Shown here piece by piece: positions 7,416 through 15,549 of a DNA stretch of 64,000 bases. The DNA is from Hominifimenecus microfluidus. GTDB taxonomy: Bacteria; Bacillota; Clostridia; Lachnospirales; Lachnospiraceae. Under the pieces are notes generated by a model. That model did not search any database, was not told where the DNA came from, and worked only from the letters and a program-made list of their open reading frames with translations. The DNA is taken from positions 1 to 64,000 of the forward strand of contig JAJEQR010000017.1 of NCBI GenBank assembly GCA_020687485.1, given 5' to 3'. The position numbers were made by a program, and so were the translations under genes. Every line of letters starts with the position of its first letter. Positions within the stretch are counted from its first letter, which is position 1.

Positions 7416-8405
7416 TTATTTATTCTGCCATCTGACTTCACCCTTGGACAGAAGCGGATAACAGATCAGCTGATCTGAATCTAGATTTTCCGCATGCATG
7501 TCAACCGCTGTAATCTGATGATTATCATAAGTCGTATAATAATAAATACCTTTTGCTGTATTACAACAGGACGTGTATATCGTGATCTCATATTTGCCTT
7601 CTATCACCTCACAGCATCCACGCTGCTGATCTACGGATCCTAAGATATGGAAGAACTGGCTTACACTCTCATCCTCTTCTTCACCGGAGATCGAATTTAA
7701 TTTTGTAAAGGCAACTTTCACAAATCTTGACTGGCTGGAAAGATCTCCAGGTATTCCCATTCCACCCATTCCTCTGCTATATGCATCAAGCTGTAATACT
7801 CCTGCAAAAGTACTCTCCGGTTGTTTTCTGGATACTCCGGCATAATTATTAAGTGCAAACATCTGACCCGGGAATGGTGGATTATTGGTAAGCACTCCTA
7901 CCGGATTATCATATACATGCAGCCCATCCTTCATAGACTCAACAACGATACAGGAGTCTTTGTCTGCAATGATCCAGTGAAGCTGTGCTGTCGGCAGCTG
8001 TTCACTGAATGCTGTGCCTGTCAGTCTCATTGCTGCCAGCTTCTCTCTCGCCTCTGCTACAGTAGCACACTGTGTAAGGATCCATGGGATGAACTCGAAC
8101 TGTGCCACCTGGCTGACTTCTGTTTCATCTTCCGGCAAAGCCTCTTCATATGCCGCATTGCCGACAAAATTAAGACCTGCCATTCCAAGGCCTTTTTCAT
8201 TAACAGCATCATAATAAAGCGGATAACCTCCTGCAACAAATGCCATTCCGATCAAAGCATAATGGCTTTTTATCTTCCCGGCAAACCGGAAATCAAATTC
8301 GTAATTTCTTGGCGTTATCGTGATCTGTTCCCCATAGGAAAATTCATAATCAAGCGTTCTGCCCATATAAAAATCTTTTGTTTTGTAAGTTACTGCTGTA
8401 CACAT
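7416..8405 (-). CDS. bsh: Conjugated bile salt hydrolase (choloylglycine hydrolase, Ntn family)
   Basis: 329 aa, the normal length for the family. Translation from the ATG at 8405 (RBS AGAGGTG) gives MCTAVTYKTK, so after Met removal Cys2 is the N-terminal nucleophile; an in-frame Met three codons upstream would bury it. Other active-site residues can be placed: Arg16 and Asp19 (GRTLDYEFSYGE), Asn in GMAGLNFVGN, Asn in GVLTNNPPFPGQ, and Arg in SQSRFVKVAF. It hydrolyses glycine- or taurine-conjugated bile acids in the cytoplasm, a gut-adaptation trait. It starts about 20 bp downstream of a cardiolipin synthase remnant, with which it probably once formed an operon. Penicillin V acylase is the alternative in the same fold, but length and motifs favour bile salt hydrolase. 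Confidence 0.9.
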   Translation of the reverse strand: MCTAVTYKTKDFYMGRTLDYEFSYGEQITITPRNYEFDFRFAGKIKSHYALIGMAFVAGGYPLYYDAVNEKGLGMAGLNFVGNAAYEEALPEDETEVSQVAQFEFIPWILTQCATVAEAREKLAAMRLTGTAFSEQLPTAQLHWIIADKDSCIVVESMKDGLHVYDNPVGVLTNNPPFPGQMFALNNYAGVSRKQPESTFAGVLQLDAYSRGMGGMGIPGDLSSQSRFVKVAFTKLNSISGEEEDESVSQFFHILGSVDQQRGCCEVIEGKYEITIYTSCCNTAKGIYYYTTYDNHQITAVDMHAENLDSDQLICYPLLSKGEVRWQNK

Positions 8406-8426
8406 ATCGAACACCTCTTCTTTCTG

Positions 8427-8618
8427 CTATAATAGTCCTGCAAACAATCTCATAAACAACTGTCCGAGCCATAAATATGCACTCCGTCCTGTGCGGTACT
8501 TTTCGGTCACTTCCCTGCATTCATTCATGGTTGCTCCCAGATCATCTCTTATATCCAAAACTGTCTGACTATCCGCCATAAAACAACCATTTTCAAAGTG
8601 GTGATAAAGAAATGCCAT
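8427..8618 (-). pseudogene. C-terminal remnant of a cardiolipin synthase paralogue
   Basis: 63 codons encode LYHHFENGCFMADSQTVLDI and end GRSAYLWLGQLFMRLFAGLL. The last 60 residues match the end of the intact cardiolipin synthase at 13692-15251 (SLYHHFENGCFMADCQAVVE, ending FMRLFAGLL). The DNA differs at many positions, so this is a diverged paralogue and not a fresh duplication. Both HKD motifs are gone. Confidence 0.75.
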
Positions 8619-8636
8619 TCAGTTAAGCATCATTTT

Positions 8637-8669
8637 AGTGGTTTTCTGTCATAGAAAGCCACTGTTTTT
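8637..8669. terminator. Terminator-like hairpin
   Basis: Stem AGTGGTTTTCT/AGAAAGCCACT (one G-U) with a short loop, followed by GTTTTT. It lies between the cardiolipin synthase stub and the IS4-like stub. Confidence 0.55.
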
Positions 8670-8769
8670 ATGCCTAAAAACTTTAAAAATATTACAAAAA
8701 ACAGTTGACAAGTAAGCCAATATATGTTGCGCAAGCCTTGATTATAAACATATTTCAAGGAGGCTCATT

Positions 8770-9108
8770 ATGGCTGATTTTTTCTTATCTAATTTAAAAT
8801 CCGCACTCGACAACTGCATCACAGAACTCGATGAAATTCACTCCATGTTCTGCCGTAATCCGGAAAGTGATTTTACCAGGAACCGCAAACTTTCTTTCCG
8901 CGAGTATATTCAGTTTATGCTCCAGATGCAGAGTAAATCCGTTTCAAATGCAGTAAACATATGCAGGGCATATCTCAAACCCGATGGTAACGAAACAGAG
9001 TCCATGCTTCTCATACAAAAGTATCTGACACCTGTCAAGTACAATCGAAAATATCCTATCCACCTCCGTCCAAAGAGAAATAGGGATTTCATGTATCGGG
9101 TTGCATAA
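8770..9108 (+). pseudogene. Truncated IS4-family transposase, N-terminal part with a foreign tail
   Basis: GGAGG precedes ATG at 8770. Residues 1-60 (DFTRNRKLSFREYIQFMLQM) are the N-terminal region of IS4-family DDE transposases common in clostridia. After SKSVSN the sequence becomes unrelated (GNETESMLLIQKYLTPVKYN) and stops at residue 112. The whole RNase H-like catalytic domain is absent, so it is inactive. No terminal inverted repeats were found. Confidence 0.6.
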
Positions 9109-9217
9109 ATCTCGTTACCATATAACTCCATATAATTACCGGAATCAGACAAAGCCGAAAAAAGAAAGAAGATTAGGAACCGTAATAATTCTATTCAAAT
9201 TTTCTTCCTGATTCACT

Positions 9218-10282
9218 TCACTCTGCATGTACGGTCACCTCACTTTCCTTTTTTTTAGGCATAAACCAATAAAATATAACACAAAATGCTAAAGCAAACA
9301 CAACACCAAAAACATTTTGACTCACTCTAAGACTAACCGCTCCTTGTAGTCCATATGTTTCTGCAGCAATGGCTAAAGCACCAAATGTGTTAAATACTGC
9401 CTGCCAGCCATATTGTGCTGAAAATCCTACACCGATTCCACCAAGAATTCCTATATATGCATAGATTGACGAAGGAAGCAGAAAATATAATACTGTAAAA
9501 CATATAACACCTGCAATATTTCCGACAATCCTTTTACGGACTCTGTAGTGCATATCTTCCATAAATGGCAAAATCACGGACATGGCCGCAATACCAGCCC
9601 ACATTGCACGTGGCATATTACAAAGTTCTGCAATGCAAAGGACAATCGGTACGCATAAAATCTGACATATCTGCCATTTTGTTCTGGAAGAAGTGATATC
9701 AAATTCTTGTATCAGATCTTTCAGATTTCTTTTATAAGTTCTGTTTTTATGATTTCGATAAAATACGAAGCAGGTAAGTGCTGCACCTAAAGCCATTCCG
9801 ACTAATCGCATCTGATAGCTTTTTCCCGTAACATCATAACCATATAGCAGCAGATACCCAAGAACCAATGTAGATTGATTAAACATGAATGGATTATGGC
9901 ATCCGAACAGAATCAACACAGCCAGTGCCGCAATATTTAACAGCATTCCCAATACCGGTGAAAACTGATTTGCTAAATGCGGACATACAGTCATAATTAC
10001 AAAGAACAAAGCCAAAAGCATCGTAGATTGTCCGGTGTGGATCCCCAGATCCGCATTCCTAAACACCATGAGACATAATAAGACTACTACACCTACAATG
10101 CTGTTCTCATTTCCAAATAGGATGCTGAAAATACTAACAAAGAAAAAACAAAATGCCATTGTAGCAGCTATCTTCACCAGATATACCCACATATGATATA
10201 GTTTTTCTTTTAGTGTTTCACTCTTTTTCAACAGGTTTTTAGAACCTGCCTGATTTAACTGCAACTCCTGATAAAATGTCAT
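9218..10282 (-). CDS. FUSC-family inner-membrane protein (aromatic acid exporter type)
   Basis: 354 aa with two blocks of transmembrane helices (about residues 30-150 and 200-340) split by a basic cytoplasmic segment (NHKNRTYKRNLKDLIQEFDI). The second block carries the FUSC-like motif MRARKRIxGTxxG as HYRVRKRIVGNIAGV. Family members export small acidic or aromatic compounds or affect envelope stress. It is the last gene of an operon after a phospholipase D protein, response regulator and histidine kinase, so it is probably induced by that two-component system. The substrate is unknown; bile acids are a guess from the neighbouring bsh. Confidence 0.75.
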   Translation of the reverse strand: MTFYQELQLNQAGSKNLLKKSETLKEKLYHMWVYLVKIAATMAFCFFFVSIFSILFGNENSIVGVVVLLCLMVFRNADLGIHTGQSTMLLALFFVIMTVCPHLANQFSPVLGMLLNIAALAVLILFGCHNPFMFNQSTLVLGYLLLYGYDVTGKSYQMRLVGMALGAALTCFVFYRNHKNRTYKRNLKDLIQEFDITSSRTKWQICQILCVPIVLCIAELCNMPRAMWAGIAAMSVILPFMEDMHYRVRKRIVGNIAGVICFTVLYFLLPSSIYAYIGILGGIGVGFSAQYGWQAVFNTFGALAIAAETYGLQGAVSLRVSQNVFGVVFALAFCVIFYWFMPKKKESEVTVHAE

Positions 10283-10315
10283 ATAAATCCTCCCATCTTC
10301 TAATTTATCTTAAAA

Positions 10316-11359
10316 CTAGATAATCTCATCTTTCTGCTTTGGCAGCTCTATAACAAATCTGCATCCACCATATTCACGGTTTTCTGCTTTGATTGTTCCT
10401 CCGGCACTATCTACAATCCGTTTTACAAGTGCAAGACCTAGGCCATTTCCTTCTGCTTTATGAGATCCATCTACCTGATAGAACTTGTCAAATATTCTGG
10501 ATTTTACATCATCCTCTATTCCTGGTCCTTCATCTTCCAGAATGAACTTAACAGAATCCTGTTCTTGTTTCAGAAACATCGTAATTGTCCCCTTTGAAGG
10601 GCTGAACTTAATCGCATTATCTAAAAGATTTATCCAGATATGCATAAAAAGTCCTTCATTCGCAGTATATTTAACTTCCTCCAATTCTACCTGAAAACCA
10701 ATTTCTTTTTCTGTCCATTTTGTTTCCAATGAAAGAACTGCCTGGCGGATCTGTTCATCCAGACGATATTCTGTTTTTTTCATTGGTATATTCTGATTCT
10801 CTAACTTGGATAACAGCAAAATATTACCAACCAATCCGGAAAGTCTTTGGGTGTTAAATAAGATTTTTTCTACATATTCCTCTTGATCCGGAGACAGTTC
10901 TTCTCCCTGAAGCAGCATTGTATATCCTTCAATGGCATTAATCGGGGTCTTAAACTCATGAGAAACATCAGATACAAAATCCATCTGCAGCACCTCTGTT
11001 GCACGAAGTTCTTTTGTCATAACGTTAAAACTTTGATAAGATTCTCCAACTTCTGCTATACGGCTATTCGTTTCCAAATGCTGTTCAAAATCTCCCCGAG
11101 AAACTTCCTTCATTGCTTTACTAAGTCTTGTAATTGGTTCCAGTAACTTTGCATTAATAAAGGAAGTGATCAGCCCTGCAATCAATGTATTGAAAATCAA
11201 AAGCCAGCCAAGCACAGGTATGCTGCCCGGCAGATTAAAAAAATGATTCAAAAAAGCAAATAATAAAGCAGATATAACTGTTGAAAATACAAGTGCCAGC
11301 CAGATTGCACCAGTCAGACAGGATCGGATCCGCAATCCTTTTTCTTTCTTTTGTTCCAT
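10316..11359 (-). CDS. Sensor histidine kinase (HAMP-HisKA-HATPase)
   Basis: 347 aa. Two N-terminal membrane helices (about residues 13-70) with almost no extracellular loop, then a HAMP linker, the H-box FVSDVSHEFKTPINAIEGYT (His near 135), the N-box HIWINLLDNAIKFSP, the G1 box DEGPGIEDD and the G2 box GLGLALVKRIVDSAGG. It phosphorylates the response regulator encoded immediately upstream (1-bp stop/start overlap). The lack of a sensing loop suggests it senses within the membrane, as intramembrane-sensing kinases of cell-envelope stress do; that is inference. Confidence 0.9.
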   Translation of the reverse strand: MEQKKEKGLRIRSCLTGAIWLALVFSTVISALLFAFLNHFFNLPGSIPVLGWLLIFNTLIAGLITSFINAKLLEPITRLSKAMKEVSRGDFEQHLETNSRIAEVGESYQSFNVMTKELRATEVLQMDFVSDVSHEFKTPINAIEGYTMLLQGEELSPDQEEYVEKILFNTQRLSGLVGNILLLSKLENQNIPMKKTEYRLDEQIRQAVLSLETKWTEKEIGFQVELEEVKYTANEGLFMHIWINLLDNAIKFSPSKGTITMFLKQEQDSVKFILEDEGPGIEDDVKSRIFDKFYQVDGSHKAEGNGLGLALVKRIVDSAGGTIKAENREYGGCRFVIELPKQKDEII

Positions 11360-12030
11360 TATTTTTTCACCACCTTGTATCCAATTCCACGCATTGTTAC
11401 AATTTCAAAATCCGGGTTATCTTTAAAACGCTCTCTGATTCTTCCTATATGTACCTCTATCGTATGTGGGTCTGCCTCCGTCTCGTATCCCCATACTTCA
11501 TCCATCAACTGTTGTTTTGTAAATGTTCTGCCTGGCGAAGTTGCAAGCTTATATAAAAGCAGGAATTCTTTTTTAGGCAAAACAAGACTTTCCTTATCAG
11601 TTGTAACCGTCATTGCATCATAATCAAACTCTGTTGAACCGATCACAATTTTGTGTTCATTCAGTATCTGTGCACGGCGAAGCAGTGCTCCGACTCTTAA
11701 AACCATTTCATTCACATTTACCGGTTTTACCATATAATCGTCACTTCCCGAAAGAAATCCCTGGCGCATATCATCAAAGGAACCTTTCGCAGTGATCATA
11801 AGCACTGGTATCTGATATCCTGCTGAGCGAAGTTCTGACACCAGTTCATAGCCATCCATAACCGGCATCATAATATCAGAAATGATCAGATCAATATATT
11901 CCTTATCCAATACTTCTAATGCCTGTGCTCCATCCGATGCACTTTTGACTTGATATCCATTCTTCTCAAGCACTTTTTGGAATAGCTGGCTTAATTCTTT
12001 ATCATCTTCTACAATCAATATTTGAAACAC
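11359..12030 (-). CDS. OmpR/PhoB-family response regulator
   Basis: 223 aa from a GTG at 12030 (RBS AAGGAGGAAAAC). A longer frame from 12069 runs into the preceding gene and lacks such a site. The receiver domain has the acidic pair in ILIVEDDKEL, the phospho-acceptor Asp in LIISDIMMPVMDGYELV, and Lys in YMVKPVNVNEM. The C-terminal winged helix contains LDEVWGYETEADPHTIEVHI-type sequence. Partner of the adjacent histidine kinase. It probably controls this PLD-FUSC operon. Confidence 0.9.
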   Translation of the reverse strand: MFQILIVEDDKELSQLFQKVLEKNGYQVKSASDGAQALEVLDKEYIDLIISDIMMPVMDGYELVSELRSAGYQIPVLMITAKGSFDDMRQGFLSGSDDYMVKPVNVNEMVLRVGALLRRAQILNEHKIVIGSTEFDYDAMTVTTDKESLVLPKKEFLLLYKLATSPGRTFTKQQLMDEVWGYETEADPHTIEVHIGRIRERFKDNPDFEIVTMRGIGYKVVKK

Positions 12031-12047
12031 GTTTTCCTTCCTCCTTA

Positions 12048-13481
12048 TTAAAACAGATACCTTGCCCATCCAAGCAGATGCTGTACCAAAAATATTTTTC
12101 TCTGACGTTTCTTTGTTAATTCGATTGGCTCTACATGATATGGATCACGATAGGTTCCATCTTCCAATACCTGGCGGGACACTCTTTCATATTCCATCAT
12201 GCCCTCTTCCAACTGTTTATTAATATCTTTACTGCGAATTACAAGCATCAGTTCCGTATCCAGATATGCACTTCTCATGTCCATATTAAAGGAACCGATT
12301 ACAGACAGATCATCGTCAATCAGAATACTTTTTCCGTGGTATGAATAACCGCCTTCATATTCCCAGATATTAATTCCTGTACTTAAGATTCTATTTCTGT
12401 TTTTCGCATAATCGGCAGCCCCAAATGGATTCCCATTATTCGCAACTGAATTTGTCATGATAGAAAAATCTGAAACGTTCTCTGCAATCTCCTCCCATGT
12501 ATTATACATCATATCATTACAGATAATATATGGCGTGTGGATCTTCACACGATTTTTTGCATTTTTCATCAATTCTCCCAACTGATACCACACTACTGGT
12601 TCTTTGGAACCTGTGTGAATAGGATTTGACACTAATGCAATCTTTTCTGTCTCAAAAGTTTCGTCCGTGTAATCGGTATCGCAGATTCTTTCCTTATTCT
12701 CTTCAAAATATTTCTGATAGCCGTTCTGCAGCTCTAAAACTGCGTTCTTTACAGATTTTCTATTTGCCAGTTTTTTATTGTCATGAAAATAATCACTGTC
12801 TTCTTGTTCCCATATCGTTTCAAAATACTCTAACAACTGGTTAACTGAATTTTCTTTCTCAGGTTCATCGCAAACCACTAACACGTCTCTGTCATAGTTC
12901 TTATGTCCCGGAAAATCACCCAGGAAATAATTGTATGTATTTCTTCCCCCAAGAATATATCTCTTTCCATCTGCAATCAAATATTTATCATGCATTCTAC
13001 CCATCATTTTCCACGGTTTCAACGGATTGGCCTTATTATACAGTTTAATTTCAACATTCTCATGGGAAGATAATCCATAGAAATACGGATTTCCTTCCAT
13101 ATCAATCCAGCTCTCCATTCCATCTACTAACAGACGAATATGTACACCTCTGTCTGCCGCATCATGCAGTGCTCCTAAGATCAATTTTCCACTTTCATCG
13201 GATTGAAATGCAAAAGTAGAAAGAATAATTTCCTTTTTTGCATTCTTGATCAAACGCACTCTTTGTAAAAGCGCTTCTGGATTCTTTTCTATGATTACTG
13301 CCCGTTCTGTATTTTCACTGCATTCGTTCCATGACCCATTTTTTGTTTCTTTTTTGGTTGTATTGGACACTTCCGGCTGCTTTTTATATGCAACGCAGAT
13401 TCCGAGCAATTCATAAAAAGCCACACATAAAAAAATTGCCAGTATAACAAGAAGGATTTTACATATTTTATGCTTTTTCAT
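12048..13481 (-). CDS. Membrane-anchored phospholipase D-family protein (cardiolipin synthase-like)
   Basis: 477 aa with one N-terminal membrane helix (ILLVILAIFLCVAFYELLGI). Two HKD motifs are present: MHDKYLIADGKRYILGGRN and YHGKSILIDDDLSVIGSFNMD, so both halves of the active site are intact. It is the first gene of the operon with the two-component system and FUSC protein, starting after AGGTGATGTACA. Likely role: phosphatidyl transfer or phospholipid remodelling at the outer face of the membrane. It is distinct from the two-helix cardiolipin synthase encoded just upstream. Confidence 0.8.
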   Translation of the reverse strand: MKKHKICKILLVILAIFLCVAFYELLGICVAYKKQPEVSNTTKKETKNGSWNECSENTERAVIIEKNPEALLQRVRLIKNAKKEIILSTFAFQSDESGKLILGALHDAADRGVHIRLLVDGMESWIDMEGNPYFYGLSSHENVEIKLYNKANPLKPWKMMGRMHDKYLIADGKRYILGGRNTYNYFLGDFPGHKNYDRDVLVVCDEPEKENSVNQLLEYFETIWEQEDSDYFHDNKKLANRKSVKNAVLELQNGYQKYFEENKERICDTDYTDETFETEKIALVSNPIHTGSKEPVVWYQLGELMKNAKNRVKIHTPYIICNDMMYNTWEEIAENVSDFSIMTNSVANNGNPFGAADYAKNRNRILSTGINIWEYEGGYSYHGKSILIDDDLSVIGSFNMDMRSAYLDTELMLVIRSKDINKQLEEGMMEYERVSRQVLEDGTYRDPYHVEPIELTKKRQRKIFLVQHLLGWARYLF

Positions 13482-13622
13482 TGTACATCACCTGATTCCT
13501 TTTTATTTCTTATTCTTATTCATTAGCAATACAATACAATGGAAAACTCAATTTAACCTCAACAAGGTTTGTTTTTTCATCCATGCAAAATCTTCTTTGT
13601 ACAACAGACTGTTAGATATAGC

Positions 13623-13681
13623 AAAAACGGCCTTTCAAAAACAGTTAACTTCTAAATCAACTGTTTTTTGAAAGGTCGTTT
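13623..13681 (-). terminator. Long terminator hairpin between cls and the PLD operon
   Basis: Arms of about 23 bp (AACGGCCTTTCAAAAACAGT and its near-complement) separated by about 12 nt, followed on the minus strand by TTTTT. It separates the cardiolipin synthase unit from the PLD-two-component operon. Confidence 0.75.
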
Positions 13682-13691
13682 CATCAGATTC

Positions 13692-15251
13692 TTATAGCAA
13701 TCCAGCAAATAATCTCATAAATAATTGTCCCAGTCGCAAATATGCACTTCGTCCGGTTTGATATTGGTCTGTCACATCACGACATTCTCCCATCGTTCTT
13801 ATCAGATCATTTTTTATTTCCACAACTGCCTGACAATCTGCCATAAAACAGCCGTTTTCAAAATGGTGATATAAACTTCGATAATCCAAATTAATTGTTC
13901 CACAAGTTGCCATACAGTCATCTGCCACACTCATTTTTGCATGACAGAAACCAGGAGTCCACTCATAAACACGAACACCATGTTTAACTAATCCATGATA
14001 AAAAGAACGAGTTACATTATAAATGAATTTTTTATCAGGGATACCAGGTGTGATAATTCTTACGTCTACCCCTCGCTTAGCAGCCAGACATAACGCATGC
14101 GTCATTTCATCTGTTATGATTAGATATGGAGTCATAAACCAACAATATTTTTCAGCTTTATTTATCATACTGATATAAACTTCTTCTCCGACCTGCTCAT
14201 TATCCATAGGACTGTCTGCATAAGGCTGAACAAAACCTGTTTGCTGTGCTTTATAATCGTAATGAATAATGTATTTACTAAAATCAGTATCATTCGTAGC
14301 TTTTTCACCAACAGCATTCCACATTTCTAAAAATGTCACTGTAAGCGACTGAACAGCATCTCCTTCTAAACGAATACCTGTATCTTTCCACTGTCCATAC
14401 GGGTGTGTGTAATTAAAATATTCGTTTGCTAGATTATATCCACCTGTAAATCCGACTTTTCCATCAATAACTGTTATTTTTCTATGATCACGATTGTTCA
14501 AAAACAGATTTAAACCTGGCATAAACGGATTGAATACACGGCAATGAATTCCTATTGTCTCCATTTTTTTCACAAAATCTGTGTTAATAAAGCCTATAGA
14601 ACCCATATCATCGTAGAATACTCTAACTTCCACACCTGCTTTTACTCGCTCTTCCAGAACATCTTGAATCTTATGCCATGCTTCAGCGTCTTCTATCGCA
14701 TGATATTCCATAAAGATAAACTTTTGTGCTTTCTCCAAATCCTTAAGCTGTGCCTCTAATCCTTTCACTGCTTCATCAAAATACACAATATCCGTATTCT
14801 GATAGATTGGATACTGCGAATTTCTTTGTATGTAACTTGCTATATTTCCTGCTTTCGGAATTGTTTCTTTTATTCTGCTCAAACACTCCTGACTGTCCGG
14901 AAGCATTGGTAACAATTTGCTATCAATTTCTGCATACCGCTCACGCATTTTATGTGTGCCACCATTCAAACCAATCAACAAATACAGGCCTACACCCATA
15001 ATTGGGAAAATTAGAATTAAGATGACCCAAGGCATTTTCATAGAGGATGTCTTATTTGATGCGTACAATCCCAAAACCAAGATCCCACTCAAAATCCTTG
15101 TAAATAAATTTATGACTTCTGCATATTCATTCAAGCGTGTTACGATAGTAATAATAAAAATCACTTCCAGAAGAATGCAGATTATGGAAAAACACAGCCG
15201 TTTTACCCCATTTTTTGTTTTTGCTTTGCCCTCTAAAGTATCTTGTTTCAT
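13692..15251 (-). CDS. cls: Cardiolipin synthase
   Basis: 519 aa. Two N-terminal membrane helices (about residues 18-75) are followed by the two phosphatidyltransferase HKD motifs: NRDHRKITVIDGKVGFTGGY and FCHAKMSVADDCMATCGTIN. It ends in the typical LFMRLFAGLL. It joins two phosphatidylglycerol molecules into cardiolipin in the membrane. GGAAGGCGG precedes the start. A remnant of a second copy lies at 8427-8618 beside bsh, so the island once held two such genes. Confidence 0.9.
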   Translation of the reverse strand: MKQDTLEGKAKTKNGVKRLCFSIICILLEVIFIITIVTRLNEYAEVINLFTRILSGILVLGLYASNKTSSMKMPWVILILIFPIMGVGLYLLIGLNGGTHKMRERYAEIDSKLLPMLPDSQECLSRIKETIPKAGNIASYIQRNSQYPIYQNTDIVYFDEAVKGLEAQLKDLEKAQKFIFMEYHAIEDAEAWHKIQDVLEERVKAGVEVRVFYDDMGSIGFINTDFVKKMETIGIHCRVFNPFMPGLNLFLNNRDHRKITVIDGKVGFTGGYNLANEYFNYTHPYGQWKDTGIRLEGDAVQSLTVTFLEMWNAVGEKATNDTDFSKYIIHYDYKAQQTGFVQPYADSPMDNEQVGEEVYISMINKAEKYCWFMTPYLIITDEMTHALCLAAKRGVDVRIITPGIPDKKFIYNVTRSFYHGLVKHGVRVYEWTPGFCHAKMSVADDCMATCGTINLDYRSLYHHFENGCFMADCQAVVEIKNDLIRTMGECRDVTDQYQTGRSAYLRLGQLFMRLFAGLL

Positions 15252-15286
15252 ATATATTCCGCCTTCCTACTTGCTCAGTTTTCTCC

Positions 15287-15516
15287 CTAAATTTCGTGGA
15301 ACATACCAATTTTGTCTTTTATTCTCTGCATTTCATTATCTGCTTCAATGATAGCTCTTGCAGAATGAAGTAATTCTTCACTTATCTCATCATAGCCAGG
15401 CATTTCTTGATTTGCGAACTATCTTCCCGAAAATTCAAAAGATAAAGCATCGCCTTTGTCTCAAAGTCAGCACCTGATTTTCTTAATTTTTCCGAAGATT
15501 GCACCTTATACGGCAT
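15287..15516 (-). other. Small gene(s) after brxL: 44-aa ORF and overlapping 38-aa frame, possibly one frameshifted gene
   Basis: An ATG at 15516 with AGAAGGTG upstream opens a 44-codon frame (MPYKVQSSEKLRKSGADFET), stopping at 15382. In another frame the sense continues EMPGYDEISEELLHSARAII and DNEMQRIKDKIGMFHEI to a stop at 15287. Joined, they would make a helical protein of about 75 aa, so a single-base change may have split it. It is the last piece of the BREX transcription unit. No function can be assigned. Confidence 0.35.
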
Positions 15517-15549
15517 AAGCAAAAACACCTTCTTTCATTCAGAGACCTG

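Noticed and set aside
8427..13880. Recent duplication or composite transposon flanked by cardiolipin synthase ends
   Set aside because: The two DNA copies differ at many positions and have no shared flanks, so they are old paralogues and not fresh direct repeats.
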